Source of the DNA: Bacillus sp. FJAT-26390
GTDB taxonomy: Bacteria > Bacillota > Bacilli > Paenibacillales > Paenibacillaceae
Direction of reading: 5' to 3'
DNA length: 64,000 nucleotides
Assembly: GCF_001682865.1 (NCBI RefSeq)
Contig: NZ_MAQX01000022.1
Span: 665,884 to 729,883 of the forward strand
Position 1 is the stretch's first letter. Each line of letters starts with the position of its first letter. Below, in pieces: positions 54,516 through 63,400 of the stretch. The notes below the pieces were generated by a model that did no database searches, was not told where the DNA came from, and saw only the letters and a list, made by a program, of their open reading frames with translations. The translations under genes were made by a program, and so were the position numbers.

Positions 54516-55322
54516 ATGCCGGCTTTGGCTTTTCACCGAGATGATTCGCTGCCTTTCTTGGAAGCAAAGCGATGTATGGCAAGCGATCTTGCCTATCAAA
54601 AACATTTTCATGAGGAATATTCAATTGGACTCATTGATCAAGGGGAAACGAACGCATGGTGCGATGGAACTCAGCTCCTTGTTGAAGCGGGGAGGATGAT
54701 CAGTTTTCCGCCGCTGATGATGCATGCTTGCCAGCCCCTTGCGGGCATGGAATGGCAGTACAAGATGCTATACATCAAGCCTGAATGGTTTCAAGGGCTT
54801 AAGCAGCGGGAGCTCGATCAGCTTTATATCCCTTACTTGTTGGAAGACGGTAAAAATAAAGCCTGCCGTTTGCAAATCAACCGTACGATGGAGGCGCTTA
54901 CCGGAAAAGGCACTCCGCTTGCGATCGAATCTGCTCTAATCGAGCTGGTGCAAGCGCTTGTTAGCCAGAATGACTCCGATCTAGAGCACGAACCTCAGGG
55001 CAAGCACGATCAAAAGTACGCTAATCTCATTAAAGAATACCTTCATGCGCATTTTGCCGAAAAAGTCACGTTGGAGAACCTGGAGGCAGAAGCAGGCATC
55101 AGCAGATTTCATCTCGTTCGTCTATTTAAGAAATGGAGCCATCTGCCCCCGCACGCGTACCAAATCTTGCTCCGAATCAATCATGCGAAGACGGAACTAG
55201 CGAAGCAGCGGCCGATTGCCGACGTTGCGGCAGAAGCGGGTTTTTACGACCAGAGTCACTTCGCGAGAGCTTTTGTCAAAATCGTCGGGGCAACACCACA
55301 AAAATATGCGTTATCGATTTAA
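54516..55322 (+). CDS. AraC-family regulator with AraC-type ligand domain
   Basis: A 268-residue regulator. The N-terminal AraC-type cupin (KHFHEEYSIGLIDQGETNAW) senses a ligand. The C-terminal part has LENLEAEAGISRFHLVRLFK and IADVAAEAGFYDQSHFARAF, the two helix-turn-helix units. GGGGGCTTAAGG precedes the ATG. It lies between the TetR gene and a proline dehydrogenase gene; either neighbour could be its target, and the sequence does not decide. Confidence 0.88.
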   Translation: MPALAFHRDDSLPFLEAKRCMASDLAYQKHFHEEYSIGLIDQGETNAWCDGTQLLVEAGRMISFPPLMMHACQPLAGMEWQYKMLYIKPEWFQGLKQRELDQLYIPYLLEDGKNKACRLQINRTMEALTGKGTPLAIESALIELVQALVSQNDSDLEHEPQGKHDQKYANLIKEYLHAHFAEKVTLENLEAEAGISRFHLVRLFKKWSHLPPHAYQILLRINHAKTELAKQRPIADVAAEAGFYDQSHFARAFVKIVGATPQKYALSI

Positions 55323-55402
55323 AGATAGAGCAATTTTATACAATACCGCTTCCTTTCTAACTTGTACACTTGGAGTGACTTGAAAGAAGGGGTGGCAGAA
55401 CT

Positions 55403-56374
55403 ATGAACCGTGTTTCAGATTTGGAAAATCAATTGACAGCCGCGCTTAAAACTATCGCTCGCCGCTCGGATTTAAAGTCTTATGTGGAGCAGACGCCACA
55501 GGTGAATCAACTGCTGCGGCGCGCGGCTGCAAGGTATGTGACAGGCGAAGCGCGTCAGGATGGACTTGAAGCAGGGCGGAAGCTTTTGAAAAAAGGGTAT
55601 GCGGTATCACACGAATATATCGGCGAAAATACGACCGTTGCCGCAGAATGTGAGGCGGCAGTCACAGAGATGCTGGCCCTGATTCATGACATTGGCGAAA
55701 CCGGGATGCCAGCCCGAGTATCATTCGATCTATCCCATATCGGGCTTTCGCTGGATACCGAGCTTGCTTTTGCGAATCTGGAGAGGCTGGCTGAGCGAGC
55801 ACAAAAAGGAGGCGTAGAATTATTCATTAGTATGGAAGAGTCCTCCAAGACAGAGCGGATTCTTACTGTTTATGAACGCGCAGCCTCCATTTATCCGAAC
55901 ATCGGCATTACTTTACAGGCGCAGTTGAAACGAACGCCTCAGGACTTGGCTGCCCTGCTTGCCACACCTAGACGTGTTCGTATCGTCAAAGGCGCCTATC
56001 AAGAAGCGAATGACAGCTCGATTCCTCGCTCTCCGGCGCTTAATGCACGTTATTTAGAGCTTGTTGAAAGCTCGATTCGCCAAGGACACTCCGTGTCGAT
56101 CGCTACCCATGACGAACCTATCATTGAAAAGTTGCTCGAACAGGAATGGTTATCGGGCTCAAATATAGAGTTCGAAATGCTGTACGGCATTCGCCCGGAT
56201 TTGAGCAGCAAGCTGAAAGCAGCGGGGCATCCTGTGCGCATTTACCTGACTTATGGACAAGAATGGTATTTGTACTTGTGCCATCGAATGGCGGAGTACC
56301 CGCCGAATCTATTTCGAGCTGTAGTAGATACGGTGAGCGATGAGGGAATCGAGCCTGTGCAATCGTATAACTGA
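55403..56374 (+). CDS. Proline dehydrogenase
   Basis: A 323-residue FAD-dependent beta/alpha-barrel protein that oxidises L-proline to pyrroline-5-carboxylate. It is the short monofunctional type of Gram-positives (PutB/FadM class). The family signature near the C-terminus is readable as IYLTYGQEWYLYLCHRMAEYP-like, with the double-basic motif changed to His-Arg; RIVKGAYQE and IATHDE also match. AGAAGGGGTG precedes the ATG. No P5C dehydrogenase gene is next to it. Confidence 0.85.
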   Translation: MNRVSDLENQLTAALKTIARRSDLKSYVEQTPQVNQLLRRAAARYVTGEARQDGLEAGRKLLKKGYAVSHEYIGENTTVAAECEAAVTEMLALIHDIGETGMPARVSFDLSHIGLSLDTELAFANLERLAERAQKGGVELFISMEESSKTERILTVYERAASIYPNIGITLQAQLKRTPQDLAALLATPRRVRIVKGAYQEANDSSIPRSPALNARYLELVESSIRQGHSVSIATHDEPIIEKLLEQEWLSGSNIEFEMLYGIRPDLSSKLKAAGHPVRIYLTYGQEWYLYLCHRMAEYPPNLFRAVVDTVSDEGIEPVQSYN

Positions 56375-56443
56375 AACGGCATACTCAGGTTTAAGAAAGT
56401 TGAAGCTTTCTCAGTCCAATCTAGCAGATTTTTTTAATATGAA

Positions 56444-56518
56444 GTGCACCTCTAAAAATAGACATCGGTCAAGCCGCTGGGTTATCCGATGAAATTTTTA
56501 AGAGGTGTATTTTTTTAT
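56444..56518 (+). terminator. Long two-step hairpin terminator
   Basis: GCACCTCTAAAAAT pairs with ATTTTTAAGAGGTGT, and inside it ATCGG pairs with CCGAT. Seven T follow. It lies about 70 bases after the proline dehydrogenase stop. The unusual length also allows a remnant of a mobile element end. Confidence 0.65.
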
Positions 56519-56801
56519 GCCGTTAAACCATAGGTTGCTATTGCAGCGAATGAGCCTTAGACACTAGGTTGTTGTGCCTAGTTTCGATTCTGAAAGATCA
56601 ATTATGATTATTTTTAGAGCAAAATTATGTTTATATGACTATATAATATATAAATAATTAATATGAAATATTTAAAACTGAAAAAATTTACTATTAATAA
56701 ATCGTCGAAATAGTCCGATATAACCAAGTGAGATGGTTTTTAGTTCATCTAAATTAAAGATATTTTTAGCGTTATAGTAGTTGAGGACTATATTTTCGGG
56801 T
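56519..56801. other. AT-rich intergenic region before secA2
   Basis: About 280 very AT-rich bases with no gene. The promoter of the SecA2 cassette is expected here; TATAATATATAAATAATTAA near 56640 gives too many possible -10 boxes to choose one. Confidence 0.4.
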
Positions 56802-59174
56802 ATGGGGGTTGTTAATTTGCTTACAGCTTGGAAAAAGTGGGCGAAAGGCCTAGTATCCCATGAATTAGTGAGCATGAGAAATGCCCTCCTCCTGATCGAC
56901 CAAAAGTACAACCTGATTAGTCGCATCTCTGATTCGGAGCTCATGATGATGACTGAAAAGCTGAGAGAGGAACTTATGAGGAGTACACCTCCCGCGTATG
57001 TTCCTTATATAGCTGTTGCTTTGGTAAAAGAAGCGGTTAGGCGGCGGTTGGGCTTGGTTATGCATGACGAGCAGCTGCTCGGCGGCTACGGGATGATGAA
57101 GGGCAAAGTAGCTGAGATGTTGACCGGTGAAGGGAAGACGCTTGCATCTTTGATCCCTGTTTTTTGGTTCGCACTTCAGAACAAGGGCGTTCATATGATT
57201 ACGGTCAATCCTTATTTGGCCGAACGGGATTATATGCAGGCGCGAGACGTTTTTCAGATGCTGGGGATGTCGGTTGGTCTGAATCATGCAGGACTTCAAA
57301 TGGAGGAGAAGCAGGCGGTCTACGAATGCGATGTTACTTACGGCGCTTGGTCGGAATTCGGCTTCGACTTTTTGAGGGATAATCTGGCGTTTGATCCGGC
57401 CAAGCAGGTACAGCGATCGCTCGCTTATGCGGTTATTGATGAAATTGATAGTGTACTCATTGACGAAGCCAAAACTCCGATGATCATTGCGGGCAAGACG
57501 AAAGCAGCGCCCGATCTTTATTACATTTGCTCCAAGTTTGTCAAAGGCTTGAGGGAGCAAAAAGATTATGAGCTGGACGTCGAATCGAATCAAGTGATGT
57601 TTACCGAAGCCGGGATACGAAAAATCGAAACCGTGTTTATGATCGATAATTTGTTTGATTTGGAATATACGACTGTGTTCCACTATTTGCTGCAAAGCTT
57701 GCGCGCTCTGGTATTAATGAAGGTCGATCGGGATTATTTGGTTGAAGGCGGTAAAGTGAAAATTATCGATTCATTTACGGGACGAATGATGGAGGGCCGG
57801 GAATTCAGCGACGGTCTGCACCAGGCGATCGAAGTCAAGGAAGGGCTGCCGATCAGCGAAGAGACTCGATCTAACGCTTCGATTACGGTACAGAAGTTTT
57901 TTAGCCTGTTTTCCCAAGTGATCGGAATGTCAGGAACGATTCAGACGGATTGTGAAGAGCTGAGGCATATTTACGGTTTGGACGTGCTGTCGATCCCTCC
58001 GCATAAACCGGTTGCTCGGCGGGATGCTCCCGATCTCGTCTTTGTCAGCTTAGAAGCCAAGTACAAGCGGCTGGTTTCGGAGATTGCTGCGTTGCATCAG
58101 CAGGGCATTCCGATATTAGTGGGCACGACTACTGTTTCGCAGTCGCAGGAATTGGCGGACCGCTTGTCACAAGCTGGCTTGAGATGTCAGGTGCTGAATG
58201 CGAAGACTCAGTCAGAAGAAGCGGAAATCATCCGCAGCGCCGGAACGCAGGGGGGCATCACAATAGCTACCAATATGGCTGGACGTGGAGCCGATATTTG
58301 TCTAGGCGAGGGCGTTGCCGAATTGGGAGGACTGCATGTCATCGGGCTCGAGAGACATGAAAGCCGGAGAATTGACCTTCAGTTGAAAGGACGGTCGGGA
58401 CGGCAAGGAGACCCGGGAGCATCACAGTTTTTTATCTCGCTGGAGGATGATTTATTCCGGCGCTTTGCTGGTGAAGAGGCGGAGGCATGGCAAGAAAAGT
58501 GGAGGTGGGGGGATGATGGTGCTTCCTCCAAGGAGCTGCTGCGATTTGTGGAAATGGTGCAAAGGCGGGCAGAGCAGCAAATGTACGAAATTCGTTCATT
58601 GGTATACAAGTTTGACTGCGTCGTTCATCGCCAGAGGGAATGGTTTTATGCGCATAGGCAAGGGATGCTTTTAATGGAGCGAGTGGAAGATGCCGTTTGC
58701 CGATCCGTTTCCTTTTGGATCAAGGATCGTGTGCAGCGGTATTGTCCTTCTGATCGGCTCCCGGAGGAGTGGAAGGTGGAGCTGCTAAGGCAGGAGTTTG
58801 GGCTATCGTCCCCTCTTGCGATTACAGACTTCATGACTGGGAAGGGAATGCTTAGGCAGGTGGAGCAAACCTGGAGAGTGGATTGGGCGCAATTCATAGA
58901 GGATCGGAGCTTGCAGCAATTGCGTTCCATGTGGCGGCATGAATATTTGCGGCTGCTTGATGAGCTTTGGCAGGATCATTTGGACCAGCTTGGATTCATT
59001 AAACAAGGTATCCACTATAGGGCATTGGAAAAAAGGGATCCCGTTGAAGTGTTTGAGGAGGAAGCGTATCACCTCCACTTAAAGTTCGAACGAAAGCATC
59101 ACCGCGCCGTCTGCAAAATGTTGATTAGGGAGATGAGAAACGAAGCGGCTCCTTCGCTTTCAGGAACGGCATAA
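56802..59174 (+). CDS. secA2: Accessory preprotein translocase ATPase SecA2
   Basis: A protein of about 790 residues with the full SecA motor. Walker A is MLTGEGKTLASL, Walker B is VIDEIDSVLIDEAKTPMI, then the preprotein cross-linking region. DSFTGRMMEGREFSDGLHQA, IGMSGTIQ and TNMAGRGADICLGEGV follow, and then the helical scaffold and wing parts. The zinc-binding C-terminal tail of housekeeping SecA (C-x-C plus C-H) is absent, and the length and sequence changes mark it as the second SecA. ATG 56802 is one of several possible starts (TTG 56781, TTG 56817 with GGGGGT upstream). It precedes genes for repeat-rich exported proteins, its likely cargo, as SecA2 does beside S-layer genes in Bacillus anthracis. 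Confidence 0.88.
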   Translation: MGVVNLLTAWKKWAKGLVSHELVSMRNALLLIDQKYNLISRISDSELMMMTEKLREELMRSTPPAYVPYIAVALVKEAVRRRLGLVMHDEQLLGGYGMMKGKVAEMLTGEGKTLASLIPVFWFALQNKGVHMITVNPYLAERDYMQARDVFQMLGMSVGLNHAGLQMEEKQAVYECDVTYGAWSEFGFDFLRDNLAFDPAKQVQRSLAYAVIDEIDSVLIDEAKTPMIIAGKTKAAPDLYYICSKFVKGLREQKDYELDVESNQVMFTEAGIRKIETVFMIDNLFDLEYTTVFHYLLQSLRALVLMKVDRDYLVEGGKVKIIDSFTGRMMEGREFSDGLHQAIEVKEGLPISEETRSNASITVQKFFSLFSQVIGMSGTIQTDCEELRHIYGLDVLSIPPHKPVARRDAPDLVFVSLEAKYKRLVSEIAALHQQGIPILVGTTTVSQSQELADRLSQAGLRCQVLNAKTQSEEAEIIRSAGTQGGITIATNMAGRGADICLGEGVAELGGLHVIGLERHESRRIDLQLKGRSGRQGDPGASQFFISLEDDLFRRFAGEEAEAWQEKWRWGDDGASSKELLRFVEMVQRRAEQQMYEIRSLVYKFDCVVHRQREWFYAHRQGMLLMERVEDAVCRSVSFWIKDRVQRYCPSDRLPEEWKVELLRQEFGLSSPLAITDFMTGKGMLRQVEQTWRVDWAQFIEDRSLQQLRSMWRHEYLRLLDELWQDHLDQLGFIKQGIHYRALEKRDPVEVFEEEAYHLHLKFERKHHRAVCKMLIREMRNEAAPSLSGTA

Positions 59175-59318
59175 GGAAGACAGCTCACTTTGAGCATTAT
59201 TTTGGAGGTGGTGGCAGGCATTGAATTAATAAACGGAGCACTCTTACATAAGCAGTTGATTTAATCCAATTTCTACCCATTCATTCCTAACTTCCATGAA
59301 GAAAAGAGGAGATTTCCA
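59175..59318. promoter_or_regulatory. Spacer between secA2 and exported-protein gene
   Basis: About 145 bases. AAGAGGAGA before 59319 is the ribosome binding site. A GGAGGTGGTGG near 59210 is followed by an 18-codon frame, which is too short to call. No terminator is visible, so the cassette may be one transcript. Confidence 0.4.
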
Positions 59319-59990
59319 ATGACAAAGAAAAAATCCGATTCCAAAAAGCCTTTAAGTAAAAAAGTAGCCCAAGTCATGACAGCGACTTTGGCCGCGTCCA
59401 CTGTTGTTGCGGTGCTTCCGGCTGATTTCATAAAAGCCGACATGTTCCAAGGGGACAGCGTATCGGATTCCGTATACGATCAATCTACGACGGTAACGGA
59501 TTCTGTTTACGTACAGCCTTTCGTACAAGCGCTGGAGGCAGTGCGAGTTGCCGATTCAGCAGCCACGCTGCAACAAGCTTTGAGCGCCGTGGAACTAGCT
59601 CTGAACTTCACGGGCTACAACGAGCTTAGCCCGCTGGATCAAGAGGCAGTAGCCCAAGCATTGCTGAGTGCTGGGAACTATGCCGATACGGCTGAGCTGC
59701 AAGATGCTTTGAACAAGGCGGTAGCGGTTCAAAGAGATGCTGTGGCGCTGCGCAATGCGGTTGCTGCGGTCAATTCCGCAGACAGTGCGGCACAGATACA
59801 AAGTGCTCTTGAAGCACCGTATTTGGGACTCATCCTGATCAATTATAGAAAATTGAATGCGGACGGCAAGCTTGCTGCTGCAGAGACGGTTCGCGAAGCT
59901 GTCCCAGCCGGCGGTTACAATGGCCGAACTGATATTCAGAAGGCGTTCAACGAAGCGATTGCATCCGTTTTTGAAGCGCAAGCACAATAA
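59319..59990 (+). CDS. Small exported protein with two repeat units
   Basis: A 223-residue protein with an unusually long signal region: 15 polar, Lys-rich residues (KKPLSKK), a hydrophobic stretch and VLPADFIKA, with probable cleavage between Ala40 and Asp41. The mature part holds two copies of the roughly 70-residue repeat found in the giant protein at 60483 (VRVADSAATLQQALSAVE, then VAAVNSADSAAQIQSALE; each with an NYADTAELQ- or GYNGRTDIQ-like half). It has no SLH, LPXTG or transmembrane anchor. Its shared signal and repeat suggest the same export route, through the adjacent SecA2. It may be a minor subunit or assembly partner of the giant protein. No known family is recognised. Confidence 0.8.
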   Translation: MTKKKSDSKKPLSKKVAQVMTATLAASTVVAVLPADFIKADMFQGDSVSDSVYDQSTTVTDSVYVQPFVQALEAVRVADSAATLQQALSAVELALNFTGYNELSPLDQEAVAQALLSAGNYADTAELQDALNKAVAVQRDAVALRNAVAAVNSADSAAQIQSALEAPYLGLILINYRKLNADGKLAAAETVREAVPAGGYNGRTDIQKAFNEAIASVFEAQAQ

Positions 59991-60018
59991 CTGAGCGGTT
60001 TGAAGCGGGGGTGAAGAG

Positions 60019-60423
60019 ATGGAACACCGGGCAGGAATGTGGTCCCGTCTGCGTCAACGCATTTTTTCAACCACACCAACATCTGATGAAGCGATGCAGG
60101 TGCTCGCTGATCCAGAAAGCTCGCAGGAGGACGAGGTCGTTTTCGGGACCGATCGACTGGAGCTGACTGAACAGATGTGTTTGATTGAAGTCGCCAAACA
60201 TTACATGGATGAGTTCTTTTTGCCGACGCTTAGGACTGAGCCTGCGCTAACCAGAGGTTTTGCCCTGAAATCACAAATGTTTGTAACCAATGGAGTCGAG
60301 CCCGTTTACCGCTCGAATATGGTTGTATTTTATCAGGATACGGATGGACAGCGAAAATACGAATATCTTGTGAGCCTGATTCGTTTTGGTACGGATGAAT
60401 GGCGTGTATTTCAAGTGAAATAA
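60019..60423 (+). CDS. Hypothetical cytosolic protein in the SecA2 cassette
   Basis: A 134-residue acidic protein, not recognised. It starts MEHRAGMWSRLRQRIFSTTP and has no signal peptide or membrane helix. The second half alternates hydrophobic residues (YRSNMVVFYQDTDGQRKYEY, LVSLIRFGTDEWRVFQVK) as in a small alpha+beta fold. GGGGGTGAAGAG precedes the ATG. It is placed between two exported repeat proteins, 28 bases after the first and 60 before the second. By position it could be an export chaperone or SecA2 partner (compare SecH in Bacillus anthracis), but this is only inference. Confidence 0.75.
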   Translation: MEHRAGMWSRLRQRIFSTTPTSDEAMQVLADPESSQEDEVVFGTDRLELTEQMCLIEVAKHYMDEFFLPTLRTEPALTRGFALKSQMFVTNGVEPVYRSNMVVFYQDTDGQRKYEYLVSLIRFGTDEWRVFQVK

Positions 60424-60482
60424 ACAAAACGACAGAGGTATAACGAACCATACATAATGTGAAAAAGAGAGGTAACGATGAC

Positions 60483-63400
60483 ATGTCGAAGATAAAGAAA
60501 GACAATCAAAAGCCTTTGGTCAAAGGGATGTCTGCCGTAATATCCGCAACGATGGCAACTGCATCGATCATTTCCGTATTGCCTGCCCAAGTGGCGAGTG
60601 CAGATGAAGCTGCTGCCATTGCGGAAGTGAACGCCGCTGCTACCGTTTCCGATATGCAGGCCGCACTCACTCGAGTGGATCTGGCTCTGAACCTTACAGG
60701 GTATAATTCCCTGAGCAGCACGGGTAAAGATATAGTCGCTCAAAATGTGATCGATTACCGCACGGCAAATGGCAGCTATGCTACACAGCCGAGCATTCAA
60801 ACAGAGTTGAACACTGCAGTATCAGCCCGCCAGAATGTGGAAATTTTGCTAAATGCCATTAATGCCGTTAACTCGGCAGCTTCCGCGAGCGACATGAGAA
60901 CGGCTCTGGAAAATACGGCACTCGGTCTGATCCTGACTACATACAACAATTTGAGCACGCCAAGCGGTAAACTGGGAGCGGCTCAGCTGCTGCTGGATTA
61001 TCGCACGGCAAATGGCAGTTTCGCGGATCAAGCGGCTATCCAGAGCGAATTCAACAACGTCGTGCAAGACCAACTGGATGAGGAGGCACTTTCTCTAGCG
61101 GTGGGTAGTGTGAACGCTGCAACGGATGCTGCAACGATGACGACCGCATTGGAAGATCCGTATCTCGGTTTAGTGCTGAACTCGTTCCATAATTTGAGCA
61201 GCCAAGTAAGCCGAGACGCAGTTGCCCAGCAAATGCATGACTTTAAGCAAAGCAGCGGAGCGTATGCGAGCAAAGCGGCGATTCAAAGCAAATTGAACAC
61301 CTTTGTTAGTCAAAGGGCCCAGTTTGAGGCTTACGCTGCTGCTGTGCAAGTGGTGAATGATGCAGCAACGGCAAACGATACGCAATCCGCTTTGGAAGCC
61401 TCTGATCTAGGCTTAAATTTGACGGAATATTACAAACTGGTTGCTGGTCATAGAAACGCAGCTGCACTTGCGGTATTGAATTATAAAATTGCAAACGGTG
61501 CTTTCGCCGATCAGCCGAGCATCCAGAGCACGTTGAACGCCATAGTTGTTACCGAGCAGATTGCACAAGCCGTCGATGTAGTCAACGCAACTGCGGATAC
61601 GAACAGTATGAAGAGCGCTTTAGTATCTGCAACATTAGGGCTTACGCTTACTGCTTACAACGATCTCGGTGCAGCAGACAAAAATGCGGTTGCTGCTCTA
61701 GTGCTCGCGAACCGTGGCGGCGGGTATACGGACAAAGCAGCCGTTCAAACGAGCTTGGATTCGGCAATTGTTATAAATGCGCCAATGTCAGCGGTCAACA
61801 AAGCGGCTGATGCCGCTGCGATAGAAACAGCACTTGAAAACGGAGCGCTTGCTCTGGCGTTAGGCGGAGTCTATCCTAGTTGGCAGCAAGCAGATCAAAC
61901 AGCTGTTGCTGCTGCTGTCCTTGCTGCTCGTCCGGGTAGTGGATACGTGGATTTGACAGCGGTACAAACCGCATTTGATGCAGCGGTAACAACACGTACG
62001 CCTATAGCTGATGTAAATATTGCAGCGGATGCGGCGGCAACGCAAACAGCGCTGGAAGCGGGCGCCCTTTCCTTAACGCTAGGCGTATACTCGACTTGGT
62101 CAGCAGCGGATAAGACGACTGTAGCAGCGGCCGTTCATGCGGGTGTTCCAGTTGGAGGGTATGCGGACAAAGCGGCGATACAAGCAGTGTTCGATGCGGC
62201 TGTTACTGCACGGACACCTGTGGCCGATGTGAATATTGCAGCGAATGCGGCGGCAACGAAGACGGCACTGGAAGCTGGTTCGCTTTCGTTGAACTTGGGA
62301 TCCGAGTACCCAACTTGGACAGCGGTGGATAAAACGGCCGTGGCGACAGCTGTGAATGCTGGCCTGCCAGTTGGAGGCCATGCGGATAAGGCTGCAGTAC
62401 AAACAGCGTTCGACGCGGCGGTAACGGCGCGGACACCAGTAGCCAATGTGAATGTGGCTGTCAGCGCTGCGGCGATTCAAACGGCTTTGGAAGCCGGAAG
62501 TCTCGGCTTGAATTTAGGGGCTACATATCCAGGATGGCTTTCAGCAGATAAAGCGGCCGTAGCGGCTGAGGTGCTGGCAGCGCGTCCTGTAGGTGACGGC
62601 TATGCAGATCTTGCGGCGATTCAAGCTGCTTTTGACTCAGCTGTCAGTCAGGTTGCTCCGATGGCAGATATCAATGCGGCAGCAAATGCTGCAGCCATGG
62701 AAACGGCTTTGGAAAGCGGCACGCTCGCGCTCACTTTAAGCGCGGCATATAATTCCTTATCAGCTTCGGAACAAACGGACGTGGCAGGTTTGGTGCTAAG
62801 CTACCGCCCTGTCGGCGGCTATGCGGACAAGCCTGCGGTGCAGGCAGCGCTGGATATTGCGGTAGCTGTTGAGTATGTAAATATTGCAGCGAATGCGTCA
62901 GCAACGCAAACGGCGCTGGAAGACGGCGTTCTCTCCATGAACCTGGGCGCAGCATACCCGACTTGGACGGCGGCGGATAAGACAGCAGTAGCCGCAACCG
63001 TGCATGCGGGAGTTATCTATGCGGATAAAGCCGCAATACAATCGGCATTCGACGCGGCGGTAACGGCACGTACGCCTGTAGCGGATGTAAATATTGCTGC
63101 GAATGCAGCGGCAACGCAAACGGCGCTGGAAGCCGGTTCGCTTTCGCTGAACCTCGGCGCCGTTTACCCGACCTGGACAGCGGCGGATAAGACAGCAGTC
63201 GCAACGGCCGTACATGCAGGTATTCCAGTTGGAGGCTATGCGGACAAAGCGGCGGTACAAACGGCATTCGATGCGGCGGTAACGGCACGTACAGGAGTTG
63301 CGGATGTAAATATTGCAGCGGATGCGTCGGCAACGCAAACGGCATTGGAAGCCGGAGCACTATCATTAACGTTAGGCGCCGTATACCCGACTTGGACAAC

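Noticed and set aside
59206..59265. Leader peptide before the small exported protein
   Set aside because: A GTG frame of about 18 codons follows a Shine-Dalgarno-like stretch, but there is no sign of an attenuator or conserved peptide.
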